The position numbers and the translations under genes were made by a program. The notes beneath the pieces were generated by a model, which worked only from the letters and a program-made list of their open reading frames with translations, was not told the DNA's origin and ran no database searches. Below, piece by piece: positions 21,414 through 32,828 of a stretch of DNA of 64,000 nt. This stretch comes from Exophiala sp. HKRS030. Its lineage: Eukaryota > Ascomycota > Eurotiomycetes > Chaetothyriales > Herpotrichiellaceae. The number at the start of each line of letters is the position of its first letter. The stretch's first letter is position 1. Location of the stretch: positions 1,922,001 through 1,986,000 of the forward strand of contig JAHWDD010000006.1 in assembly GCA_023897205.1 (NCBI GenBank). The letters are read 5' to 3'.

Positions 21414-23179
21414 CTTGGTGGTGGACTCTATGATCTGTCTGCGAAAGCTAACCTAGGGGTGAACGGGTGGTGGTAAGTAGAACTGGAAAGGACAAGAAGG
21501 AAACGTCTTGTCTTTTATCACCCGTTATGAGCACGAGATTTTCAAAATGGACACAACAGAATGATGGGTCTCGTCGAGGGCTCATGTAACTTTATCGCCA
21601 AGTTCCAGTCAAGACATCTGGATATCCATACGCGACCCTACCCTTGCCGTCTTGAAATACCAACCCTGTCAGGCCCATCCAGTCAGGATAAGACAAAGTC
21701 AAGTGTCACCGGGTCACCTTCAAAGACTGGATACGGCCTTGAAGAACATCACCTTACTTACGGGAAGAAGCACCTCGGCCGGGGAGCTGGTATGCCATGA
21801 GAGCCAAGACATTCCGCCTACACAGCCCCTTGATCCTTTCGATCGAAGGCCATGACAGAAGGTTTGGAGCGTTGGACTCGAGAGCTAATGGTGAGCTCTT
21901 CTCTCGCCATGTGCTTCCCATGCCGGCGCCAGATTTGTGGATGCTCAGTGCCCTCAAGGTGACACTGGAGTTCGGCGCGGAGCATCCTTGACATCAGCCA
22001 TGCGTGGCAGTGAGCAATAGCTGTGTCTGGGCGAAATCGCTCGGCATGCAGAAAATGGGCTCGACGGCATGGTAGCCAAAACGTCCTATCGCATGACAGC
22101 AAGCGTGTTGGTCTTCGGTCGAAATGTCGACGAAGCACGTTAATGTCGAGTCTACAATCCTGTGGTGAATGATCAAGTCGCGCCGTTGTCCAAACTTGAT
22201 CCTAGGACCATTTCATGCCAGATCATGCCTCGCCTGATTCCAGAACATGGGTAACTCCTGGTTCTGTTCCGCCTTTCCAAAGCTGCCAAGGTTTCCGCTC
22301 GTGATGATGCCTCGTGGACGCCGCGCGGGATCATTTCTTGTGTTCTTGGCTTAAGACAAGCATTGTTGTTCAATCAATCCTGATAGACGAGGAACGTGAG
22401 AATGAATCGTATCGTGGTTGGCTCGAAACCGATCTCAACCCAAGCATTTCCCACCCCTCGCGGAACCTTGGCGATCTTCGCAGACTCGTACCAAGGTACG
22501 TACTAGTACTTTGTACATAGGCGCTGGCATGTCACGGCGAGGAGGACGACGTGGGTATGAAAGCGGACTCTGCGGAAAGACTGACGAATATATATCCCGT
22601 GGGGGAATTTTGCCACGGTCTGATCACCCAAAGTCGTTCCGTGTCCCTTTCAACCACTGTAGACTCACGGTCGGAGCATAGGAGCACGAGGTGTAATAGG
22701 TTGTCCTTCTGCCGCGTCCCGAGCACGGAATGGCTTTTTGCTTTTGTAGCCGAACGCCTGGTTTCGGAAGCCAAGATTCCCCGGATCCGAAGCCCGGAAA
22801 AACAGTCTCTCCGCGTCTCTTTTCGTCAATATCGCTGTCGACCATGCTACTAAACGCTTCGCGATGTTCGAACAGAGCCTCTAGCCCTCCCTCTTTGGAT
22901 GGTGGCGTTGTCTTTCAGAAGACATTTGACAGACAATAGGCTCAGGCAACGGCGAGACCCCCACGGAATCTCCTTGATCTCGCAACAACAGGCCAGATAG
23001 TTTGATGATTGATAATCAACTTGTGAGAGCACATACGTAGCGGTAAATACCACGTAGTATGTAGGCAAGTTTGCGGAATATATGAATATAAAGACATGAC
23101 ATGAAGTCGGTGGCAGAGTATCTCAATCGCTCGTGTTGCCTCCATCAAACACGATCCATCAAATATCAACGAGTCGAGA
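21414..23179. other. Divergent intergenic region between PHO89 and the SDR gene
   Basis: About 1.77 kb with no convincing gene. Contains promoters of both flanking genes. Short frames on both strands lack domains or splice support. Confidence 0.5.
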
Positions 23180-24286
23180 ATGTCTTTCCTCAAACGTATA
23201 CTCGACCAAAAGCACAACCCTCCCAAACCCTCGACTGAGTCCTTTGCGGGCCTCACGCTCCTCATCACTGGCGCAACGTCTGGCTTAGGCCTCGAAGCCG
23301 CTCAGAAGCTAGCCGCGCTCCACGTGTCCCGATTGATCATAACCGCGCGTACCGACGCCAAAGGTCAAGCAGCGAAGCGCGAGATCGAAGCCTCTCTCGC
23401 TTCGGCATCTGAGGCCGCGGCTACCAGTAGTAGTTCGGCTTCGCCCGCCACGGAGATCATTCCCCTAAGACTCGACATGTCCTCTTTTTCAGGCGTCAAA
23501 TCTTTCATGGACACTTTGCGCGCTCGCTTTCATTCGATCGACGGCGCCATCCTGAACGCAGGTGTGATGACGAGCGAATACTCCTCCGGTTCGGACGGGT
23601 GGGAAGACACCATACAAGTGAACGCTCTCAGCACGTTCCTCCTCGGCCTGCTCCTCTTACCTCTGCTCCTCTCCTCTGGGACAACCTCCGATACCGCGAC
23701 CGACGGAAGTCCACGCAGCAGCAAGATCAAACCACATTTGACTTTTGTCTCGTCTGGCTCGGTCCACCTCATGAGCCCAAGCAAGATGTCAGACTTCTTC
23801 TCAAGCAAAACACCTCTCGAAGAGCTAAACAGCCCAAAACATTTCCCACCGGGACTTGCGGGTGCGAGTGCACAGTACGAGCGGTCCAAACTCATCCTCG
23901 AGTACGCCACGCGACATCTTGCAGCTTCAACCGCCCTCGGGAGCCCCAATGGACAGCAGCCAAGAGTGATAGTTAATACTGTCTGTCCCGGCTTGTGCAA
24001 AAGTGATCTAGGGCGACAATTAGCGGACAGCGCAGTCATCAGGATCATGACGTGGTGCGTGCATAGGTTCTTCGCGCGTACAGCCGAACAGGGTGCCAAC
24101 TCATACACGACGGCATTGTCGGTAAGCGATCAAGGTCACGGACGCATGTGGAAGGACGACTGCGTGTACGACGACGGCCCGTTGCTCTCGAGTCAACAGG
24201 GTATCGAGTTCGGTGACAGGGTGTGGGCTGAAGTAAGTCAGGTCATGTTAAAGGCAGACGACCGCACCGGGGTGTTTTTGACTTAA
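23180..24286 (+). CDS. Short-chain dehydrogenase/reductase
   Basis: Single exon, 368 residues. The nucleotide-binding TGATSGLG motif is at residues 30-37, with LITARTDAKG after beta-2 suggesting NADP preference (Arg after the second strand). NAGVM marks the NAG motif, a serine lies in FVSSGSVH, and the catalytic YERSK supplies Tyr and Lys. The post-catalytic VCPGLCKSDLG matches the classical PG motif. A Ser/Ala-rich insert after beta-3 and a further Ser/Thr insert before the catalytic Ser make it longer than the usual 250 residues. It resembles the retinol-dehydrogenase/WW-domain-oxidoreductase branch of fungal SDRs. Substrate unknown. Confidence 0.9.
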   Translation: MSFLKRILDQKHNPPKPSTESFAGLTLLITGATSGLGLEAAQKLAALHVSRLIITARTDAKGQAAKREIEASLASASEAAATSSSSASPATEIIPLRLDMSSFSGVKSFMDTLRARFHSIDGAILNAGVMTSEYSSGSDGWEDTIQVNALSTFLLGLLLLPLLLSSGTTSDTATDGSPRSSKIKPHLTFVSSGSVHLMSPSKMSDFFSSKTPLEELNSPKHFPPGLAGASAQYERSKLILEYATRHLAASTALGSPNGQQPRVIVNTVCPGLCKSDLGRQLADSAVIRIMTWCVHRFFARTAEQGANSYTTALSVSDQGHGRMWKDDCVYDDGPLLSSQQGIEFGDRVWAEVSQVMLKADDRTGVFLT

Positions 24287-25298
24287 GAGACTTGTTATTC
24301 GTCAATCAGTCATCGCGTTGCACTTTTGGTATAGAACAATCGTAAATCCAAACACTGTCCTGGTTACACACTGCATGCTGACTAGGGTTGTTTTGGATAT
24401 AGAGGCATGGCCGCGGAGGGTGCGACTCTTTGGCTCTGCATCACCCGCCTGTCTCACATGTCAACCTTTCGGGGGGTGGGCGTACTCAACAGAGATGCAC
24501 ATTTGATAATGGGCTGAGTGACACGACTGCATCCTTTCTGCATGACACAATATCATTGCTTTTTTGTTTCCTGACCCGTGGGAGGTTAACAAACACATGT
24601 CCAGTCCGTTGCTTCTCGCGAGCACGACACGAGTTCATGCACCAATCAATGCCGGCCATCGGTTATGCAGGCTGGATGTGCTGGCAGCATCTGACAGGTG
24701 CATATGCTTCTCGGCGGGGGAGTCTGTACTGCATCGTCGCAGCTTGAACCATTCCCATTGCGAGGCTCTAGGCCCTTTGAGTTGCAAGTTGTCGACTCTT
24801 TTGCCGTCACCTGCGCGCATTTGCATCACGGACAACCTGGGGCGAGTATCAATCTTTTGCACCCATCGCAAAGACTTTCCCACATATTTTGCCTCTGTTC
24901 GCCCTTCGGGCTTGTCGGAGAAAGAAACAGAGCGAGAGGAAATCGATCAACCGGAACCAAAAAACCCCGCACCTTCAGCTTCGCCGAAAATCTGCCCTTA
25001 TCATTCCGAGATATCCAAAAATTCGCCAGACAGTGAGATTCGAGATTCTTTGCCACTTCACCAAGCGACTTTTGTGACCTGTGTGTTGTCCCCTTTTCTT
25101 CGATATGTTTCGTTTGAGGGTGTCGGGGTTGACATGCAAGCAGTAAATGGCCACACCACGTGTCCCGTGTCGTCTTATCCCGGCCCCGAGTCCCACGAAG
25201 CCCAATGACAATTTGAAAGCGACGTCGCCGGATTGATCGGCAATCGTAGAGTTGAAATAATAAAAAAGCTTGACGGGACTCCGTCGTGCAAGGACTCC
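24287..25298. other. Intergenic/5' leader region of the C2H2-like gene
   Basis: A plus-strand frame of about 210 codons (24564-25208) lacks any domain, has poor codon character and starts at no favoured ATG; treated as non-coding leader or promoter. Confidence 0.45.
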
Positions 25299-26102
25299 AT
25301 GTCCTCCAGAAAGACAGCCATCAGATCACCCTCGGCGGTGTCGGTTGCGGACCATGACGATGCGAGATCCGTGGCCTCGACCAGCGGCAGCGATCCGGTA
25401 CCACCGTTGACCCGTCCGGCGTCTTCCGCTTCCTCGTCGGACGCTACATTGGGCACAAGCATGGCCAGCAGCATCCTGGGCGACGGATATCTGCTCGATG
25501 CATCTCAGGACGGGACCTTGACACTGCCGGATCGATACCAAGAGGATGCGGATTTGCTTTGTCCTTTCCAGATACTCGACTGTTCCGAGGTCTTTGCGGA
25601 CATAGTCCCGTTCAAGATGCACGTGTTCTCGCACTTCCGGGGACACGAGCTGCCCACATTCGCATCCTGTTTTCTCTGCGACAACAAGTATTACCAGTTG
25701 CCGGACGACGACCCGGCGCTCGCCTGGAACAACATGCTATCGCACATGGTTCATGACCATTTCCGAAACGGTCAACAGCTTGCCACGGTAAGGCCCGATT
25801 TCACTCTCATGCGGTGGATGTACTGCAAGAGAATCATCAATGAAATCCAGTACAAGCGGACGCAAATGGGTCCGGTGTCCATGCAGATCCCCGCCGCAAT
25901 GAGCCTGAGAAGACATTTCAGGAATATCCCCGACCTACCGCAAGCACCTTCCGCCACACCGCCGCCCGCGGTCATGGCACACATGACTCGATCGGCGAGC
26001 TATCAAAACGAGGCATTCGTCATCAACGCTGGAAGAAGGTCCGAGAGACGTCGTCTCGACGCTACTCGAACCATGGGTCGAGCTCAGAGTTACAGCCGTT
26101 GA
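25299..26102 (+). CDS. C2H2-like zinc-binding fungal protein
   Basis: 267 residues from the ATG at 25299 (in-frame codons upstream have no ATG). The N-terminal 90 residues are Ser/Thr/Pro-rich and look disordered. The centre has two possible zinc modules: CPFQILDC followed by MHVFSHFRGH, then CFLC followed about 30 residues later by LSHMVHDH. The second module is set off by a Trp-containing helix (ALAWNNMLSHM). The C-terminus is basic (RRSERRRLD). The layout matches a family of uncharacterised fungal proteins with C2H2-type fingers; DNA binding is possible but unproven. Function not assigned. Confidence 0.75.
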   Translation: MSSRKTAIRSPSAVSVADHDDARSVASTSGSDPVPPLTRPASSASSSDATLGTSMASSILGDGYLLDASQDGTLTLPDRYQEDADLLCPFQILDCSEVFADIVPFKMHVFSHFRGHELPTFASCFLCDNKYYQLPDDDPALAWNNMLSHMVHDHFRNGQQLATVRPDFTLMRWMYCKRIINEIQYKRTQMGPVSMQIPAAMSLRRHFRNIPDLPQAPSATPPPAVMAHMTRSASYQNEAFVINAGRRSERRRLDATRTMGRAQSYSR

Positions 26103-27045
26103 TTCATTATTCGAGGAGACCAAATTTTTTCCTTTGGACGAAAATGAAAGATATTTCCAGCAAGCGAGCACTGATTCTCATGGTGCCATTTCATTAGTAC
26201 CGGCATGCCATTAGGTTGTTTTGTGTTTTCACAGGCGTTTGATGATGATGCATCTTTCCGACAACAAGGGATTTCTATTGTGAATGTGATGACTCCAAAT
26301 TGATTTCTGCAGGCAAGGTGGTCAATCAAGGTCTGCGTGCTTCATGCCATAAAGACGTCGGTATGTGTTGGCTCTTTTGTGCAGCATATTGGTCCAGTGC
26401 TCCGGAAGCAATCGAAGCAAGGAGATGGCTGCATTTGGTCTTACAATTGTATCATTCTTGCTTCTGTACTTGATGCAAAATTTGGCCGGGCTTGATACCG
26501 GTCCAGGACCAGGAAATACGCTGCGTCCGAATAGTTCACAACAAGTGTCTGTATCAATTAGAGAGAGCAAGAGTTTGATTCTTCAGTGAAAGATACAGAG
26601 TAATTATCAGTCCGCTGTCGTGTGTTCATTCAATAGTAGATGCCGACGCGGTTTTTAAGGGTTGCATGGTGAGCATTTGTGTGGGTGGCGGCGAAAATGA
26701 TTCGTGATTCGATTTTAAAAAATCGAATCTGAGCACAGGAGGCTCACATTGATACCCATACTCCAGAGATAGTATTCGAGATGGAAAAGGGAGATAGAAG
26801 AAGTCGAAAAAGACTTCGAGGATGAGGTCAAGGGCTGCCAACGTCCTCCTTAACCCCCCTGATCCCAATCGGTGTTTCCAATCTCGGACGCGTGGCCACC
26901 AGCCAATCAGCTGTTGTGCTCCTACTCCCACCAATATGAATAAAAAGAACTGCTGACCAATTTCTAGACACCCATACGAGCATGATAGAGGATGATTTGA
27001 TGACTCCAATGTCTACACCGGATCTAGCATTGCAATTGTACTTGT
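26103..27045. other. Convergent spacer between the C2H2-like gene and RRP12
   Basis: 3' regions of two convergent genes. An antisense frame at 26626-27009 is hydrophobic but starts without ATG and has no domain; treated as non-coding. Confidence 0.5.
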
Positions 27046-30000
27046 CTATCTACCATGTCCTCTTCCTCTCTTCCCGACCCCCCGGCGCCCTCGGAACTTT
27101 TGTCTCTGCATCGGTCCCCTGCTCTTCTCCACGCCCAGTCCTCGTCGCTGCTGCTTTGGATCACTCCTGGCACCTTTTACCCCTGGGCTTCGAGGGCTTC
27201 CAGAGCCTTGCATAATCTGCCTAGCCACTTCTCGTGCTTCGTCGACATCGAGGTCCATGGCACTATCTCTTTCCCTGGTCTCTTGCTTCGCCTTCTTCTG
27301 CATGCCGCTCTTAACCTTCAGTCTTCCCTTCTGTCCTCGGCGTATTGCGTCTGCACCAGAAACAGCATCAAGGTAAGCATTGATAGAAGTGTCTTGACCC
27401 TGGCCATCTGTGTTGGTCATGTCGATGTCGTCATCATCGTCATTGCCTCCTCCGAGTACAAGCTTGCCGTCCTCGTTAAACTTGGCCTTCGTCTTTCTTG
27501 AGCCAGTCTGACTATCTCGCAATCGACCAAGCTTCTTGCTCGAGATGTTCGCCATACTCTTTGGATCGAGCAAGTCCAAAGGTTCGTCATCCTCATCATC
27601 CTGTCTTATAAATTGCTGGGACCGCGATTTGCCCTTTGCCTGCTTGAATGACACGCCGGCCATCGTATCGTCGTCATCATCGCTCTGATCATCGTCATCG
27701 CCGCCCTCGATCTCAGAGTCATCATCATCGGATCCGTAGACAGCTTCATCAAATTCATTGTCATATCTCTCCCGTCCTTCGTTGGCTTCTGCATCCCCTC
27801 CCTCATCATCACCCTGCTTGTTCTTCTTTCGTGCACGCTCGCGCCGCTTTCGGATGTTGACTACCATTTTTCTATCGTCGCCGCCGACCCAACTCTCAAC
27901 TTTGATTGAGTCGAAGCGTCTCATACAGCGATCCAGAATTCCTTTGACCTTCGCTCTCAACCTCCCCTTGTTCTCTTTACTCCAGACCATTAGTCCGGGG
28001 ACTATGGTTCGCATCCGGGGCTCAAGCATCGTCACAGGTAACAAAACAACCATGACCTTGACGAACCCCAGCACGGCACGCACGATTTCCCGGTTGTTGC
28101 TTTGTAGAAACATCGTCACTGTATCGACAAGCTCTTCTTTCGTCTGATCTCCCAACTTGGCATGGTACTCCCATAAGAGTCTACTCAAAGCAATAACACT
28201 TGCAGCAACCATGTGTGGTGCAACACCCGCTAGGCCTGCGCTCACCATGGTGAACACCTCTTCCAACGTGGCTGGAGCATCAGGAGAATCATCTGGCATA
28301 TGTTGAACAAGGCTGTTTCGTATGACTGTTCCCGATGGGTTCGCCGGGTCGGAGATCTTATCGGTAACTGCGATCAGGAGATCGAAACCTGCCGTCCGAG
28401 CTCTTTCATTAGAGTCCTTGCACGCGAGAACAACTTCACTTAGAATGCTGGGTATGAAGTGTAAATCCGAAAGGGGAAGGAAAGATGTAAGGGTTTGGAT
28501 AGCCATAATTCGGTCCCTACGCGCAGGTACAGGAGTTGATTCAGAGGTTCGTAGGATGAGAGCTTGAAGTTCTGCGCTACGCGTTGTCAAAGCATCGGCG
28601 CCGGTTTCTGAGGTCGAGAGGCGTGGGATTAGCTTGTAAGCCTTCTTGATGAGTTGAGGGTCGGATTTCAGGATGGCAGGGTTCGTAAGAATGTTTGCCG
28701 ATATAGAGAAGAGTGCTGCGAACGTTGAACGAGGGAGGTGGACGGACAGTGCAATGATGAGATCGAGAAGAGTGTGGCATGTTGGCGGTAACTTGTTAGT
28801 CGATGGCTGGTTGGGTTCTTTCTTGGGAGGCGGCTGATCCGGCTTGGGGAGTGCATCTTCGAGCATTTTTGACACACGTTCGAATGTGTCGATAAGATCC
28901 TTCTCCGGAGTGACGCTGAGGTAGGCGTTTATACATTGCAAGATGTATGTGCGGGATTGAGGGAGTGTCTGGCTATATACGTTGAAAAGGACGGCAAGAA
29001 GGTTGTTAGCAAGGGAGGCGAGATGTTGAATGTTTTTGGCCGCATCGGATCGGGACATCCGCCGTTCCAGAAGTAAGATGTCATCAGATAGATCTGATGC
29101 TAACAGGGCTTGGTTCGACTCGACCAGATTTTGCAACCCTCTGCACAGATCGACTCGTAGGTCCGTTTGCTGATATAGCAGATTAGAGACCATTTCGGCG
29201 AATGGCTGATCTACGGCGGTTTGTAGATCCAATGGCAGATCGCAATAGCCTGGTAAGGTCGCCCAGATTTGTTGCACAACTGTTTCGAATATCTTGATAT
29301 CTACTGTCTTTTCGGCGCTTCCATGATCGATTATCCGTTGGTACATCGCTTCACTTAGTGGAACCAGCTCTGATCTGAAGTGGGAAAGGTACGTGTTGGA
29401 CACGTGGTCTCGGAGCAGGGGAAGGAGCCAAGCTCGACCAGTCTGACCCGGCTTGGGCTTGATCAAATTGTGTGGAAGAATGGTCAGGACAGCACCAGGA
29501 CCGAGGTTCCTGATGGCATGGCCGAGAACCTCATCGGCCTCTTTTTTGCCTTGAAAACCTTCGTTACTTCTCAGTTCGCCAACTGCCTTGACAATGGGAA
29601 GGAGGTATGGGTCACCACGCCATCGGAGAGCATCAAAAAGTGCCGCCAGTGCAGTGAAAACTTCCATCCACGCACTTTGATATCTGATAGACAACAATCC
29701 AAGGGCTTTCTGAGAAATTTGCTCGAACAACTTTTCGTCGAATATCGATGGCTCCGAGATCGCAGTGTCAGGCACACAGTTGGCGAAGAAAGAGATCAAA
29801 CATTCCGATGCGGATATCCTAATGTTGTGAGCAGGGCTTGTCAAGAAAGCAGCGATCATATCCAAAATTTCAGGTAGTTTAGCAAAGGTATCCTCGGGAT
29901 CGACCGCCGCAGCTGTGCCGTAGCCGCGAGATACGATAGCTATCCACGGGGGGGTTAATTGTGAGTCGTTCTGGGCCGGCTTTAATTCGATAATAGCATC

Positions 30001-30909
30001 CAATAGGCGTGGCAACTTGGACGATGAAACTTCATCCTGCATACCATCAAAAATGACCTCGAATACTTCAAAGGCGCTCATAACCAAGAAGTCGTTTCTC
30101 GAGCGAGAAATCGCCAGCAATAACTCGCACAGAGACTCGATTTTCTTACTTGGCCACCCACCAGAAGCCACGGCGATCAACTTAGTAAGTTGCAGCGCAT
30201 GGATGACGGCGGGTTCATTGCTGTCATCCGGCCTGCCCTTTTGGCGTTTGGCTTGATGCGCCGAGTCCACCGCATTCTTCAGATTGTTTTGTGCGGCGAC
30301 AGCGCACAGTTCTGCAGCTGGATGATCGATTGCTGGTCCTGGAGGAGGATTTTTCAATACTTTCGTTAATGCTTCCCCAGCTCGCTTTCTGATCTTCGGT
30401 CGTGGATCGATCGCTAGTGTGAGGAGGATTAGCACAGCCTGTCGTGGGCTTGCCTCAGTTTGTGGTAACTTCCAAGCAGCTGAATCTTGTGCCACCAGAA
30501 GAGACTCCAGGCACCCGATTGCCGATCGGAGGAGCGGTGCATTCGCAGTAGTGGCGCTTAATAAAGGTGCAAGGAGGGATATGATCGTATTGAACTGTGT
30601 TCGCAGGAGACTCGCCGAAACGTAGGACGTTACCAGGTCGAGGAGGTAGACGGCAGAAGTAAGGATCTCATTGTTGCTGTCTGGAGAAACTCCTGTGGAA
30701 GACTGCTTCAAGAGTGCAAGAAGGGCAGCAAAGTATGCTGTGGGTGTAAATTTGGTTTTCTGCTCCGACAGTGTTTCTTCGATGGACGAAAGGACTACCG
30801 CAGTCTGCGCCAATTAGAATCTCTTTGATGCTCGGAATTTTAGACTGACATGTTGTTGACTCTGAAGATTTGGCGATTTGATCTTCGACAACTTCTCCTC
30901 CAAAGACAT
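27046..30909 (-). CDS. RRP12: Ribosomal RNA-processing protein 12
   Basis: Two exons, complement(27046..30804, 30850..30909), give 1272 residues. The 20-codon first exon reads MSLEEKLSKIKSPNLQSQQ, the conserved start of Rrp12, and the 45-nt intron (GTCAGT...GCGCAG) joins it in phase to TAVVLSSIEETLSEQ. Most of the protein is HEAT-like helical repeats including the NUC173 region. The C-terminal 250 residues are highly charged, with long Asp/Glu runs (YGSDDDDSEIEGGDDDDQ) and basic nuclear-localisation-like clusters, ending in RGRRGVGKRGRGHGR. Rrp12 is a karyopherin-like factor that binds pre-40S and pre-60S particles and RNA and is needed for ribosome export. Length is close to yeast Rrp12 (1228). 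Confidence 0.95.
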
Positions 30910-31260
30910 CTTGACCGTGTAGTGCTGCCCACAAGACAAGTCTACACGGGGAGCGATGCGTCTTCTTCGCCTTGGGCAAAACTGAGTGCGGATGGAATTA
31001 TTTTTTTGGTCCGGCAGAATCTCACCGCCTTTCCCCAACGCAGCCTTGTCATGTGATCAGGCCAGCTTTCCATATTTCATGTTCATACTGGCTCTCTCAT
31101 TCTGGTAGATGTGACTACTGGCAAACAAGGAAAATCTCAATCTGGCCGTGAGCGCCTCTTGCAGCTCATCAGGCTTTATCGTCATCATTGAGCCAGTTCT
31201 CTATGATTGGCTCAGCGTCGAGGCCACAAGCCACCTTCCGAAAGTACATTCGGGTCTGTG
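30910..31260. other. Intergenic upstream of RRP12
   Basis: Promoter side of RRP12; no gene recognised. Confidence 0.4.
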
Positions 31261-31629
31261 CTACCGTCTGTCCGCTGTGTCAATCAACCGAGTATCTGCA
31301 TGGGCATTGATGGAAATTCGACTGACTTTGCCATTGGCCTCTGCATACTTGCAGAGCAATTGATAATTGTCCAGGATCATTACTGCTCGCTTGTTTTTCT
31401 GCTCTCTGTCGCGAAACATTTTTGTATTTTCCCGGCTACGCTTACGTGGGAACTCTTTTAACTCGAGGAATTTAGTCGCGGGGGTCTGCGTCGTGCACAA
31501 GGCAGAGGGGCGTTCGGTGGTATTTTTTGGCGTACGAGTTGTTGGTACGCGCGCCGTATTGACAACGACATAGTCGTGGTCCAGGGCATAATCGAGGCTC
31601 CCTTTACGCTTGACTAGAAGTGTCCACAT
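31261..31629 (-). CDS. Possible small hypothetical protein (122 aa)
   Basis: ATG-initiated open frame, basic overall, with a strongly charged central stretch (ELKEFPRKRSRENTKMF) and a C-terminal helix-like segment (LLCKYAEANGKVSRISIN). No domain, signal peptide or membrane helix. Composition is more protein-like than neighbouring frames, but there is no splice or homology support, so it may be chance. Confidence 0.25.
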   Translation of the reverse strand: MWTLLVKRKGSLDYALDHDYVVVNTARVPTTRTPKNTTERPSALCTTQTPATKFLELKEFPRKRSRENTKMFRDREQKNKRAVMILDNYQLLCKYAEANGKVSRISINAHADTRLIDTADRR

Positions 31630-32134
31630 GGTTAGTTGCCGCTTTTAAAACTTGATCAGTATTCTTGTCCACGGAACAAAAGCAGCGTCCTACCTTTGGT
31701 TTCAATCAATGTCCATTCCCCGTCCATGGTTGAAGTCTCGACTCAAGGGTTGAAGGTGTGTAACGCAGGAGATGGTCATCCCCTTGTCTGCCACAAGGTC
31801 AAAGAACTTAGATTTGAGTGCAGTTGAGCAGCCCTTGGCTCCCAAGCGGGGTATTTTGTGTGGCATGCGCCTCTCGATGCCTCTGGCAGCAACCTCAAGG
31901 GCAGACGAGACCACCCGCGAATGAAAGCCACCTATTCTTGCTAGGGTCACTGCAGGGCTGCCTGAGAGTCAGGCATCGAACTTCAACAGGGTTGTTTTCA
32001 TTGTTATCAACTGTACTGCTCTAAGCGCCTCCAAAAGATCGTAAATCAGTCAAAAGAGTCCCAGCGCAACCTCCAACGCCATGTTATTGCTCTGATCAAG
32101 TATCTCGTTACACGAGGTGGGTTGTTTTCTCTTC
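31630..32134. other. Intergenic, no gene recognised
   Basis: 3' side of the secreted glycine-rich gene. Short frames only. Confidence 0.4.
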
Positions 32135-32828
32135 TTATCCTCCAGACTGTAACACTGTCCGCAACTCTTTCCATTTTGTGGCTACAATGGGACAGCCGTT
32201 ACCACTCCCAAGACCTCCTCTGAAGTTCTGCAGCGCCACAGTACACGTGTCCAACCGGGTGAGCTGGTTTGCTATCGAACTGCCTGTGATAAGGGTCAGC
32301 ACGTCGATGGATACAGACAAGTGACAGACTCACCGGCTGGGAATACGGAGCCAGCTTGTATCACCATGGATAGGAATGGGGTGAATATGTTCAAGTTTGG
32401 GGGACAGTCGCAACTATGCAGATATGTCAGTATACGCAATCAACTGACTTGGCTTTCTTGACTGACGGAATGAGCGCTCCCTTGTCTCCTACGCAGTTTG
32501 CAGTTCCATCATTGGCCTTGATGTTTGCAGTGACATTGAAAATCGGGCACGATGTGTCGTCGACGGTAGCAGCCCCATTCGCGCTGCCAGATACTGTTTC
32601 TGTCGATGTGACTGCGGTAATGGTTGATGTTGCAGTCATTGTAATGAATGTTGTTGCGACTCCGCTGCTGCCACTGCCACCACCACTTCCTCCTCCTCCG
32701 CCGCCACCTCCAGTCCGATCACCTCCGCCGCCACCGCCGCCGCCATCGCCGCCGCCATGATGTCTCTGAGCGAGGACCGAAAGGTACGGTAGTGTAATAG
32801 CGATGATATATACGAGGGCGAATTGCAT
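32135..32828 (-). CDS. Secreted glycine-rich protein with Cys-containing C-terminal domain
   Basis: Three exons, complement(32135..32283, 32334..32413, 32449..32828), give 202 residues. A signal peptide (MQFALVYIIAITLPYLSVLAQ) is followed by a Gly/His/Asp low-complexity region of about 35 residues, a Ser/Thr-rich stretch and a C-terminal domain with six or more Cys (TSCPIFNVTANIKANDG, NCDCPPNLNIF, LDTCTVALQNF, GCPIVATKW). The first intron would be only 35 nt (GTCAGT...GCATAG, with a TACTGAC branch site) and the second 49-50 nt (GTGAGT...ATCACAG). Without splicing the frame stops after KSVDCVY. The conserved-looking C-terminus after splicing argues that the joins are right. Function unknown; extracellular location inferred. 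Confidence 0.7.

Noticed and set aside
17265..24286. Possible secondary-metabolite cluster (dioxygenase, transporter, SDR)
   Set aside because: The transporter is a phosphate symporter and there is no core synthase (PKS, NRPS, terpene cyclase) nearby; the co-location is most likely incidental.
24564..25208. 210-codon plus-strand open frame upstream of the C2H2-like gene
   Set aside because: No domain, no good ATG context, mixed Cys/Ser/Pro composition typical of random frames; best treated as leader/promoter.
26626..27009. Hydrophobic 127-codon minus-strand frame 3' of RRP12
   Set aside because: Does not start with ATG and lies in the convergent spacer; no family resemblance.
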